Part shown: positions 20,301 to 32,800 of the stretch, piece after piece
Position numbering within the stretch: the stretch's first letter is position 1
Layout: every line of letters begins with the position of its first letter
Assembly (NCBI RefSeq): GCF_033115175.1
Contig: NC_084828.1
Span: forward strand, 96,349,388-96,413,387
Reading direction: 5' to 3'
Origin: Lepus europaeus
Lineage: Eukaryota > Chordata > Mammalia > Lagomorpha > Leporidae
Length of the DNA: 64,000 nucleotides
Translations under genes and position numbers: made by a program
Notes under the pieces: model-generated
Database searches by the model: none
Seen by the model: the letters and a program-made list of their open reading frames with translations, nothing else
What the model was told of the DNA's origin: nothing

Positions 20301-23300
20301 TTTTTTGGACAGGCAGAGTGGACAATGAGAGAGAGAGACAGAGAGAAAGGTCTTCCTTTTGCTGTTGGTTCACCCCCCAATGGCCACTGCGACCTGCGCA
20401 TCGCGCTGATCCGAAGCCAGGAGCCAGGTGCTTCTCCTGGTCTCCCATGCGGGTGCAGGGCCCAAGCACTTGGGCCATCCTTCACTGCACTCCTGGGCCA
20501 TAGCAGAGAGCTGGTCTGGAAGAGGAGCAACTGGGACAGAATCCGGCGCCCTGACCGGGACTAGAACCCAGTGTGCTGGCGCCGCAGGCGGAGGATTAGC
20601 CTATTGAGCTGCAGCACCGGCCTAGTCATATGTCTTATGTTGCCCAGAATATTTTATTCCTGATACGTGTCCCCCTAGTCCCTTTCATGTGTAAGGAGTC
20701 ATTAATTTTGTTAAATAAATGAGTTAATGGCCTAAGGATGAAGCTGAAGCTAAGGACATTTGAAAGAGGCACATGCATTCAATCTGGATCCTCCTTTTCC
20801 AAGGGAAAGTCCTTGGAAAGCAAGCTTCTGTCAACATAGAGAAGCATAGGAAGACAGAGGATGGCTACTTCAACTACTATCTGCCTGTCAGTCCCTTGGT
20901 GAGTCTAGTTAAAGTGCAGGTTCTGGTCCTTGAGACCTGCATCTCTACCCAGCTCCAGGTTAAACCACTACCAACTCCTTTGAATAACCAGACAAAGGAG
21001 CAAACATTTCAGCAGCCACAGCTTAAGGCTCCTGGCTGTGAAGTCCAAGACTCAGCTAAAACAGATTAGGGACCAGCAGCTGGAGGTAGTCTCAGTGCCT
21101 AAATGGAAGTCCTAGGCACCTGGACTGCGGGAGCTCAGGCAGGGACACGTGACGAGGAGGCGGAGTCCCAAGCCTCGGATGTAGCCCCCCTCTACCTCCC
21201 TCAGTCCCCAGAAGCACACAAATAAACACAGTTAATCAAAGCAATGTGTTTTCTCTGCACAAAACCGCTTCAAATACAAGTTCTCTCCCCTTTCACACTA
21301 GGTTTGTCAGCTCAGCAGCTCTCCTCCCAGAGGTTCCAGCTGTGCCATTAGGATGATCATTCTGTCTGATCACACAAAGATTCAATGATTTGCTGTTTTC
21401 TGGATCACTTGCTTTTTGTGACCAAAGAGGGTGTGCTTCTGCCTTCTATCATATCCTTCACTTAGCCATTCGTTCTATAAGTATCTTCTAGGCGCTTACG
21501 ATGTGTTAGGTATTAGGCTGCATGTTAGGGACTGAAGGGTGAAGACCTGGCAATAAGGAATCCCAACCTTGTAGGTCACTCAATCTACTTTACAGAGGCA
21601 ATGATGAGAAAAGATATTGAACTAATTGGGAGGAGAAAGTCTTATATCTATATACAATACTATGTGTCTTTGAATAAAATCCCTAGAGTAAATACATTTG
21701 TGTGAAGTGAAAAATATCTAGCTTTGATTTGATTTTTAAGTATGAAAGTGAAATGGCCCATTATAGAAAATTCACTTCCAACAGCTAACTTTCTTACCAG
21801 AAAATTTCTTCCTTACCCCATCTTTGCCAACACTAATGTAATATCTTTTCTTATTCAACCTTTGCCTCGGTTACAGTCATACGATGTATGACTGTTTGTA
21901 GGGTCGATAGTGGATAATATTTTAAAACTACTTTCATTGTCACCAACAGTTTCTCGAAGAAAGGTTCATTCTATATGCCCTGACTGTCCGAGCCCCAGCC
22001 CCATTGATACGTCAGATCCTAGGGTCTTGGAAGCTGCCGTTGAGTCCCTTGCAAAATTCAACCGTGAGAGCACTTCGAAGCAGTATTCTCTTGTTAAGGT
22101 CACCAAAGCTACTAGCCAGGTAAGGTTAAAATGTCTGAGCCAGTTACACAAGCAAGGTGTCTCATAATTGCTGCTAGAGGTTCCCAGGCTGAGAAGAGTG
22201 TATCAAGGCACTGCTTTTGATTGGAACCCAATAGCCTTTCTCTGGATTCTCGATTTTGATAGACCTGACGCACCTTCAGTCATGTTTCAGTTTCTGAATG
22301 ATTTCATGGCATTTCCACAAGAGTCATGTGACTCAGTTTTGCCTCATCAACCCTAAGGCAAGAAGAGGAATTGACTCACAATGTCTTTGAGGGATTCTAT
22401 ATTGGTTTACTTCTTACTGCTACTATTTTCCTTTCTAATGACCATGGTCCATTCAGCAAGACAATTCTCACACCATACCAAGGCCTGGAGTTGATATTGA
22501 GTCTTATGGGTTAGGCAAAATGGAAACTCATTTGTAACTGGATTGATATCTCTCTCATACAAAAAAAAAACTAATCTAAAAGATGAATGTATAAGAGGAA
22601 AAATAAGTTCACCAATGAAAGGTAAGTAGGGCCCATTCAAATCTTTAAGAAAGTAAGAAGGATATGATAATTGTGTTTCCTAAATAAAAACGCACGGTTT
22701 GATCAGTGTGGGGATTGGCAGGAACGATGGGTGTGGAATGACAATGCCTGTGGGAAGGGATCGTTTCTGTGATGTGATGCTGCCAAATCTGAGGCTTCCC
22801 CGATGTGAGATTCGGTTTTCATGTCTTGACTCTTGTCTCCTAACAGTGGGTGGTCGGCCCGGCTTACTTTGTGGAGTATTTAATCCAAGAGTCACCATGC
22901 ACCAAATCCCAGGCCGGCAGCTGCTCCCTTCACTCTTCTGACTCTGTGAGTATTCTTGAATTTCTTCATAATGTAAGATGTATGTTCAGACATTATTTCT
23001 AAGTATTTGTTGACAGTAAGTTATGTATGAGGTATTCTAAAGCAAGAGGTATTCTAAAACAATAAGTTATGTATGAGATATTCTAAAGCAAGAGGTATGC
23101 TTGTAGAACTGTATAGAAAATGAAGGCCAGGTATGATAATATGGCTTTATTCTGTTGTAAGGACAATTTTCATTATCAGTGTGATTTAATTGCAAAAAGT
23201 GATCATGGGGACTACAAAAACACAGATAATTCTCCTGGTGGTTGGTGATGAACCTGCTTGATCTGAATAAATCTGGTTACATTTGGAATACATCACTCTT

Positions 23301-26300
23301 TTTATTATTATTATTATTACTATTATTTTAACTGAAAAGTGTTGTAATCATCTTTATTTTTTTCTGTGTCCCCCTATCCAGGAACCTTTTATTTAAGGAA
23401 TACAAATTTCATGCATTTTATAAGTACAACTTTTGAAACATAGGGATTCTTCCCACCGTACCCACCCTCCCACCTCTCTTCCTCCTCTCTCTCCTATCCT
23501 ATTCTTATTTTTTACTAACATCTATTTTAACTAATTTTATACATATATGATTAACTCTATACTATGTAAAGGGTTCAACAAATAATATGAAAAAAAAAAC
23601 TTTTCCTCAACAATCGAGACAAGAGCTATTCAAAGTCATTGCATCTCAAAGTGTCAATTTCACTTCTACAGATTACCTTTTAGGTGCTATATTAGTTATC
23701 ATAGATCAGGGAGAACAAATGGTATTTGCCCTTTTGGGACTGGCTTATTTCACTAAGTATGATGCTTTCCGGTTTCATCCATTTGTTGCAAACAACAGGA
23801 TTTCATTTTTTTTTTACTGACATGTAGTATTCCATGGTGTACATATCCCATAATTTCTTTATCCAGTCTTCAGTTGATGGGCATTTGGTTTGATTCCATA
23901 TCATAGCTATTGTGAATTGAACTTCAATCAACATGGAGATATAGATAATTCTTTTATATGCTGATTTCATTTCCTTTGGGTAAATTCCCAGGACTGGGAT
24001 GACTGGGTCTTATGGTAGGTCTATATTCAAATTTATTGATTTCTGTATGAAAGCCATTCTAAAGGGGGTGAGGTGAAACCTCTTTGTGGCTTTGATTTGC
24101 ATTTCCCTGATAGCCAGTGATCCTGAGCATTTATTCATGTGTCTGCTGGCCATCTGAATTTTCTCTTCTTAAAAATGTTTAAATTCTTTGCCCATTTCTT
24201 AACTGGTGGTATTTTTTTTATGGTTGTTGAATTTCTTGATCTCTTTATATATTCTGGTTATTAAGCTTTTATCAGTTAGATATTTAGCAAACAACTTCAC
24301 CTAATCTGTTGGTTGCCTCTTCACCTTTTCTTTTGCAGTGCAGAAGCTTCTCAATTTGATGTAATCCCATGTGTCAATTTTGGCTTTGATTTTCTGTGCC
24401 TCTGGGGTCTTTTCCAAGAACTCTTTTCCTATGCCAATGTCTTGCAGGGTTTCCCCAATGTTTTCTAATAATTTGATGGTATCAGGCTGTAGATTTAGGT
24501 TCTTGATCCATTTTGAGTGGATTTTGGTGTAAGAAGTCTTGCCTCATAGTTCTGCACCTGCAGATCCAGTTTTCTCAGCACCATTTGTTGAAGAGACTAT
24601 CCTTGTTCAAAGGATTGATTTTAGCTCCTCTGTCAAAGATAAGTTGGTTGTAAATGTGTGGGTTGATTTCTTGTGTTTTATTCCATTTCACTGGTCTATT
24701 TATCTATTTTTGTACCAAAAGAAGGCAGTTTTGATTATAACTGCCCTGTATTATACCTTGAAATCTGGTATTGTGGTGCCTCTGGATTTGTTTTTGTTGT
24801 ATAAGATTGCTTTAGCTATTTGGGGTCCTCTGTGTTTCCATATGAATTTCAGCATCACTTTTCCTATATCTGAGAAGAATGTCCTTAGTATTTTGATTGG
24901 TATCACACTGAATCTGTAAATTGCTATTAGTAGTATGGACATTTTGATGATACTGATACTTCCAATCCATGAACATGAAGATTTTTTCATTTTTTCATGT
25001 CTTCTTTTTTTTTTAATGTTTTGTAATTCTCATCATAGAGATCTTTGACATTCTTGGTTAAATTTATTCCAGGGTATTTGATTTTTTTTTGTAGCTATTA
25101 TGAATGGGATTGATCTAAGAAGTTCTTTCTCAGTCGTGGCATTGTCTGTATACAAAGGCTATTGATTTTTGTGTGTTGATTTTATATCCTGCCACTTTAC
25201 CAAACTCTTCTATGAGTTCCAATAGTCTGTTAACGGAGTCTTTTGGATCCCCTATGTATGGAATCATGTCATCTGCAAGTAGGGATAATTTGACTTCTTC
25301 CTTCCCAATTTGTATCCACTTGATTTATTTTTCTTGCCTAATGTATCTGGCTAAAACGCCCAGGTCTATATTGAATAGCAATGGTGAGAGTGGGCATCCT
25401 TTTCTGGATCCAGATATCAGTGGAAATGTCTTCAACTTTTCTTCATTTAATAAAACATTGGCCATGGGTTTGTTTAAATTGCCTTGATTATGTTGAGGAC
25501 TATTTCTTCTATACCAAATTGCTTAAGATTTTCATCATGAAAGGGTCTTGTATTTTATCAAATGCTATATCTGCATCTATTGAGATAATCATAGTTTTTG
25601 TTCTCCAGTTTGTTAATGTGATATATCACATTGATTGATTTGTGAATGTTGAACCATCCATGCATACCAGGGATAAACCCCACTTAGTACAGGTGAATGA
25701 TCTTTCTGATGTTTGTTGGATTTGATTGGCTAGTATTTTGTTGAGGATTTTTGGGTCTATATTCATTGGAGGAAATTGACCTGCAGTTCTCTTTCTCTGT
25801 TGTATCTTTTTCAGGTTTAGGAATTAAAGTGATGCTGGCTCCATAGAAGAGTTTGGGAGGATTCTCTCCATTTCAATAGTTTTGAATAGCTTGAGAAGAA
25901 TTAGAGTTAGTTCTTCTTTAAATGTCTGGTAGAATTCAGCAGTGAAACCATCTCATCCTGGGCTTTTCTTTGTTGGGAGTGTCTTTATTACTGATTCAAT
26001 TTCTGTCTTGGTTATTGATCTGTTTAGATTTTCTTTATGGTTTAGGTTTAGGTGTCTTCATGGCTCAATTTAGGTAGGTTGTATGTGTACAAGAATCTAT
26101 CCATTTCTTCCAGGTTTCCTGATTTGTTGGTACAGAGCTCTTTTTGTTTATAAAGATTTATTTATTCTATTAGAAAGTCAGATTTACAGAGAGATAAGGA
26201 GAGGCAGAGAGAGAGAGAGAGGTCTTTCATCTGCTGGTTCACTGCCCAGTTGGCCACAATAGTCGGAGCTGCACTGATCCAAAGCCAGGTGCCAGGAGTT

Positions 26301-26790
26301 TCTTCTGGGTCTCCCATGTAGGTGCAGGGGCCCAAGGACTTAGGCCATCTTCTAGTGCTTTCCCAGGCTATAGCAGAGAACTGGATAGGAAGTGGAGCAG
26401 CTGGGACTCAAACTGGAGCCTATATGGGATGCTGGCTCTTCAAGCGGCAGCTTTACCCACTACACCACTGTGCCAGCCCCAGCATACAGCTCTTTGTAGT
26501 AATTTCTGATGATTGTTTTTATTTCTGTGGTGTCTGTTGTTACATTGATTTTTCATCTCTAATTTTATTGATTTGGGTCTTCCCCCTCCTTTTTTTGGTT
26601 CGTTGGGCCAATGGTGTGTCAATTGTATTTTTTCAAAAAACCATTCTTCATTTTGCTGATCTTTTGCATTGATTTTTTGTTTCAGTTTTGTTTATTTCTT
26701 CCCTAATTTTAATTATTTCTTTTCTCATTCTAGTTTTGGGTTTGGTTTGCATTGATAGCTCATTTATTTAGTGCCTTTCCAATTTCTTTC

Positions 26791-26825
<35 letters not shown>

Positions 26826-29800
26826 TTTTGACAGGCAGAGTGGACAGTGAGAGAGAGAGAGACAGAAAAAGTTCTTCCTTTGCCGTTGGTTCACCCTCCA
26901 ATGGCCACCGCGGCCAGCGCACTTTGGCCAGCGCATCGTGCTGATCCGAAGCCAGGAGCCAGGTGCTTCTCCTGGTCTCCCATGCTGGTGCAGGGCCCAA
27001 GCACTTGGGCCATTCTCCACTGCACTCCCGGGCCATAGCAGAGAGCTGGCCTGGAAGAGGGGCAACTGGGACAGAATCCGGGGCCCCGATCGGGACTAGA
27101 ACCCAGTATGCCGGCGCCGCAGGCAGAGGATTAGCCTATTGAGCCCCGGCGCCGGCTCCAATTTCTTGATGTAGGTACCAATTGTTATAAACTTTCCTCT
27201 TAATACTGCTTTTGCTGTATCCTGTAAGTTTTGATATGCTGTATTGTTGTCTTCATTCATTTCCAGATTTTTTTTTCTTTCTCTTAAGATTTTCTAAATG
27301 ACCCAGTATTCATTCAGGAGCATATTGTTCAGTCTTCATGTGTTTGCATATGATCTAGAAATTCTTGAATTGTTGATTTCTAGCTTCATTACATTGTGGT
27401 CAGAAAAGATGCATGATATGATTTTGATTTTTTTGAATTTGCTGAGACTTGCTTTATGGCCTGGCCTATCTTAAAGAAAGTTCCAAGCACTGGTGAGAAG
27501 AACATGTGTTCTTCAACTGTAGGATGGAAAGTTTTGTAGATATCTGTTAGATATATTTTGTCTATAGTATCAATTATCTCTGTTGTTTCCTTGCTGATTT
27601 TCTCTGGTTGATCTGTCCATTGCTGAAGGTGGGGTATTGAAGTCTGCCATTACTATTGTGTTAGAGTCTATGTCTCCCTTTGGATCCATTAACATTTCTT
27701 TTAAATAGCCAGGTGCCCTGAAATTAGTTGCATATGCATTTATAATAGTCACATCTTCCTGTTGAATTGATCCCTTAATCATTACATAGTGCTCTTCTTT
27801 GTCTCTTTTACCAGTTTTTGTGTTAAAGTCTATTTTGTCTGATATTAAGATGGCTACACCAGCTCTTTTTTTGGTTTCTGCTAGCATGGAATATTTTTTT
27901 CCATCCTTTCACTTTCAGTCTGCATGCATCTTTGTTGGTGAGATGTGTTTCTTGTTAGCAGCAAATAGATGGGTTTTGTTTTTTAATTCATTTAACCAGT
28001 TTGTATCTTTTAACTGGAGAGTTGAGGCCATTTACATTCAAGGTGACTATTATTTTTTTTCTAGTTTAATTTTAATTCTTTTTTTTAAACTTTTATTTAG
28101 TAGATATAATTTTCCAAAGTACAGTTTATGGATTACAATGGCTTTTCCCCCCCATAACTTCCCTCCCACCGCACCCCTCCCGTCTCCCACTCCCATTCCA
28201 TTCACATCAAGATTCATTTTCAATTATCTTTATATACAGAAGATCGATTTAGTATAAATTAAGTAAAGATTTCATCAGTTTGCACCCACACAGAACATAA
28301 AGTGTAAAATACTGTTTGAGTACTAGTTATAGCATTAATTCACATTGGACAACACATTAAGGACAGAGATCCCACATGAGGAGTAAGTACACAGTGACTC
28401 CTGTTGTTGACTTAACAATTTGACACTCTTGTTTATGGCGTCAGAAATCTCCCTAGGCTCTAGTCATAAGTTTCCAAGGCTATGGAAGCCTCTTGAGTTC
28501 ACTGACTTCAATCTTATTTAGACAAGGTCATAGTCAAAGTGGAAGTTCTCTCCTCCCTTCAGAGAAAGGTACCTCCTTCTTTGATGGTCCCTTCTTTCCG
28601 CTGGGATCTCACTCACAGAGATCTTTCATTTAGTTTAGGTTTTGATTTTTGTTTTGTTTTGTTTTGTTTTGCCAGAGTGTCTTGGCTTTCCATGCCTGAA
28701 ATACTCTCATGGGCTCTTCAGCCAGATCCGAATACCTTAAGGGCTGATTCTGAGGCCAGAGTGCTATTTAGGACATCTGCCATTCTATGAGTCTGCTGTG
28801 TATCCCACTTCCCACGTTGGATCGTTCTCTCCCTTTTTTATTCTATCAGTTAGTATTCGCAAACACTAGTCTTGTTTGTGTGATCCCTTTGACTCTTAGA
28901 CCTATCAGTGTGACCAATTGTGAACTGAATTTGATCACTTTGACTAGTGAGATGGCATTGGTACATGCCACCTTGATGGGATTGTATTGGAATCCCCTGG
29001 CACGCTTCTAACTCTACTGTTTGGAGCAAGTCCGATTGAGCATGTCCCAAACTGTACATCTCCTCCCTCTCTTATTCCCACTCTTATATTTAACAGGGAT
29101 CACTTTTCAGTTAAATTTCAACACCTAAGAATAAATGTGTGTTAATAACAGGGTTCAACCAATAGTATTAAGTAGAATAAAAAAAATACTAAAAGGGATA
29201 AAGTATTAAGTTGTTCCTTGACAGTCAGGACAAGGGCTGATCAAGTCACTGTTTCTCATAGTGTCCCTTTCACTTCAACAGGTTTCCTTTTTTTTTTTTT
29301 TTTGGTTGATTGGTTAGTTGTCACCAATCAGGGAGAACATATTATATTTGTCCCTTTGGGACTGGCTTAATTCACTCAGTATGATGTTTTCCAGATTCCT
29401 CCATTTTGTTGCAAATGACCGAGTTTTATTGTTTTTGACTGCTGTATAGTATTCTGTAGAGTACATGTCCCATAATTTCTTTATCCAGTCTGCTGTTGAT
29501 GGGCATTTGGGTTGATTCCAGGTCTTAGCTATTATGAATTGAGCTGCAATAAACATTAAGGTGCAGACAGTTTTTTGTTTGCCAATTTAATTTCCTTTGG
29601 GTAAATTCCAAGGAATGGGATGGCTGGGTTGTATGGTAGGGTTATATTCAGGTTACTGAGGAATCTCCAGACTGACTTCCATAGAGGCTTAACCAGTTTG
29701 CATTCCCACCAACAGTGGGTTAGTGTCCCTTTTTTCCCATATCCTCGCCAACATCTGTTGTTGGTAGATTTTTTTATGTGAGCCATTCTAACCAGGGTGA

Positions 29801-32800
29801 AGTGAAACCTCATTGTGGTTTTGATTTGCATTTCCCTGATGGCTAGTGATCTTGAACATTTTTTCATGTGCCTGTTGGCCATTTGAATTTCCTCTTTTGA
29901 AAAATGTCTACTGAGGTGCTTGGCCCATCTCTCAAGTGGGTTGTTTGTTTTGTTGTTGTGCAGTTTCTTGATCTCATTGTAGATTCTGGTTATTAATCCT
30001 TTATCTGTAGCATAGTTTGCAAATATTTTTTTCCATTCTGTCAGTTGCCTCTTCACTTTCTTGACTGTTTCTTTTGAAGTACAGAAACTTCTCAATTTGA
30101 TGCAATCCCAAATGTTAAGTTTGGTTTTTACTGCCTGTGCTCCTTTGGTCTTTTCCAAGAAGTCTTTGCCTGTACCTATATCTTGCAGGGTTTCTCCAAT
30201 GCTCTCTAATAATTTGATGGTTTCGGGTCATAGATTTAGATCTTTAATCCATGTTGAGTGGATTTTTGTGTAAGGTGCAAGGTAGGGGTCTTGCTTCATG
30301 CTTCTGCATGTGGAAATTCAGTTTTCCCAGCACCATTTATTGAATAGACTGTCCTTGCTCCAGGAATTGGTTTTAGAACCTTGATCAAATATAAGCTGGC
30401 TGTAGATGTTTGGGTTGATTTCTGGTGTTTCTATTCTGTTCCCTTGGTCTATCCATCTGTTTCTGTACAAGGTGACTATTATTAAGTAATGACTTGGCCC
30501 TGCCATGTTCCCATAAATATTCCTATTGTTTATTTTGGATTTCCTTTGTACTTTTACTGGGAGAGTTTCTGCTCTCACTTTTCACAGTGATGACTATGTT
30601 TCTGCGTTTCTGTGTGTTGCACATCCTTAAGCATCTTTTGTAAGGCTGAATGAGTGATGACAAATCCAATTTCTGTTTGTTATGGAAGTTCTTTATTTCA
30701 CCTTCATTCATAAAAGAGAGCTTTGCAGGGTACAATATTCTGGGATGACAGTTGTTTTCTCTTAAGACTTGGAATATGTCTCACCATTCTCACCTAGCTC
30801 TCAGGGTTTCAGATGAGAAGTCCACTGTGAGTCTAATTGAGATCCTCTGGAAGTAATCTGGTGTTGCTCTTGTGCACGCTTTAGAATCTTTTCTTTATGT
30901 TTTATTGTGGAGAGTTTGACTACAACGCATCATGGTGAAGATCTTTTCTGGTCATAACTATTAGTAGTTCTATGTGCTTCCTGTACTTGGATGTCCCTTT
31001 CTTTCCCCAAATTAGGGAAGTTTTCTGTAATTATTTCACTAACAAGGCCTTCTAATCCATTCTCTCTTTCCACTCCTTCAGGAACTCCTAAGACCCATAT
31101 GTTGGGTCATTTGATAGTATCCTGTAGCTCTCTAACAGTGTTTTTTAGTTTTCTGATTTCTTCTTGTGTTTGGTCTAATTTTCTGCACATTGTCATCTAA
31201 GTCAGATATTCTTTCTTCTGCTTCACTGAATCTGTTAAGACTTTCCACTGCATTTTTTATTTGTTCTATTGAATTCTTCATCTCCAAGATTTCATTTTGA
31301 TTTCTCTTTTAAGATCTCAATTTCATGGGAGAAATTTTCTTTCGTGTCATGTATGGATTTCATTTGTTCATGGATTTGCTTCTGATTATTTCTAAGTAAT
31401 CCTATGATCAATTTTTTAAAAATTTCATTTCTGTCATTTCTTTAATCTCTTTATCTTCATATTCTAGTATTGAAGTATGTTCTTTTAGTGGGGGTTGGGG
31501 TGAGGTGGGTCATGTTGTCTTCCATATTCTTGTTTCTTGAATTGCTGCATTTACTATTCAACACTTGTAGAGATTCTTGTTGGTTTCTTTTTTGTTTTGT
31601 TTTGTTTTTTCCCTGTGATGGTTTTTATCTTTGGACTATCCCTCTGTGGCTTAATGGAGTGTATGCTTTTCCAGTGAATACCCAGAGGCATGTGGTGAGT
31701 GTGGTCAGGGAGCTCTGTTTAGTGCTCTAGTATGAAAGGAGTGTCCAAGGTGACACTTAGGTTGGGCTTGGTAAATCTCCTCTTTTTTTTTTAACCAGAG
31801 GGGAGGCTTGTTTTGTTCTGTTGGCATAGTCTCACACTCACCTCCTTTCCTCAAGAGACCAGTGCCTGGGCACTAGCCTCAGTGGGTACGATATTCACCC
31901 ACATGTCCCCAGGAACCACACAAAGGATCTATGCAATGCTTGGTGTGCACACAGATCCCACTGCAATGACCCTCACTAGGGAATTTGGAGCCCCGAGCAT
32001 GTGGAGCCACCCACAGTGACTTCCCAAAGTCCCAGCTATACCTTGCACCCTTCTGCGCAGCCACAGTGTTTTCACAGTCCAGGTACACAAGCTCCCCACA
32101 GTCATGAGCACTCAGCCCCCTGTTAGATATCCCAGCTAGAGTCAGACGTCTCCATTTGGCTGGTTGTTGAGTACATGGACACAAGCTGGTGCAGCTGTTA
32201 TGTATGTCCAAAATGGCACCCACCCTCTCTAGGCTTGTTACAGGACACTGGTGCAGGGTGGTTGGGGAGAGAAAAATGCCCCCCCCTTTTTCCTCTAGTT
32301 TGACAGGTTCATTGTCCCCCACAGGGCTCCAAGCTGGGCCCATGCCAGGCTCTTCCTGCAGCTTTATCGCCCATGGCTTGGGCTGGTGCAGTCTGGTCTC
32401 ACCTCACTCCAAAGCTGGTTCTGAGGCTCTTGGCTGCTGGGGTTCTGAGTTGTGTGCATCCGCACCCTCCACATAGGTCCACAGTGTCCCTCTAATTTGC
32501 GTGGAGTTTCCTCTGGAGTTTTCTCCCTAACTCTTCCTTGAGATTGAACTCTCTCCACTCTTTTTAAACTATCTTCCCCCTAGACTAGAACAATAAGCTC
32601 CCTCCCTGTTCTGCCATCTTGAAAACCCTCTTGGATCACTCTTTAATAAGGACAGAGCCATGGGGCTGGCGCTGTAGCACAGTGGGTTAACACCTTGGCC
32701 TTCAGTGCTGGCATCCCATGTGGGTGCCGGTTCTAGTCCCGGCTACTCCTCTTCCAATCCTGCTCTCTGCTATGGCCTGGGAAAGCACTAGAAGATGGCC

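Larger units (their letters stand above)
23302..32634 (-). mobile_element. Near full-length L1, antisense, hosting three later insertions
   Basis: LINE-1 retrotransposon. Target duplication ATCACTCTTT at 23292-23301 and 32635-32644. Read on the minus strand: 5' UTR with GC-rich promoter-like DNA (about 32634-31480), ORF1 region with coiled-coil and C-terminal parts (about 31450-30484 and 28038-27900), ORF2 endonuclease start ([16 protein letters not shown] around 27830), reverse transcriptase, then ORF2 end near 23700 and a short 3' UTR. Both ORFs are broken by many stops and frameshifts, so it is dead. The host sequence totals about 6.2 kb once the second L1 (28055-30467) and SINEs (26146-26480, 26789-27156) are subtracted. 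ORF1 and ORF2 limits are approximate. Confidence 0.88.

Noticed and set aside
19982-20530. 182-codon minus-strand open frame, and dozens of 60-190 codon frames with [17 protein letters not shown]- or [13 protein letters not shown]-type sequence
   Set aside because: All are translations of CSINE copies on either strand; the same peptides recur at each SINE.
29556-30158. 200-codon minus-strand open frame with good homology
   Set aside because: It is the C-terminal part of L1 ORF2, truncated and frameshifted, so it is reported as part of the element and not as a host gene.
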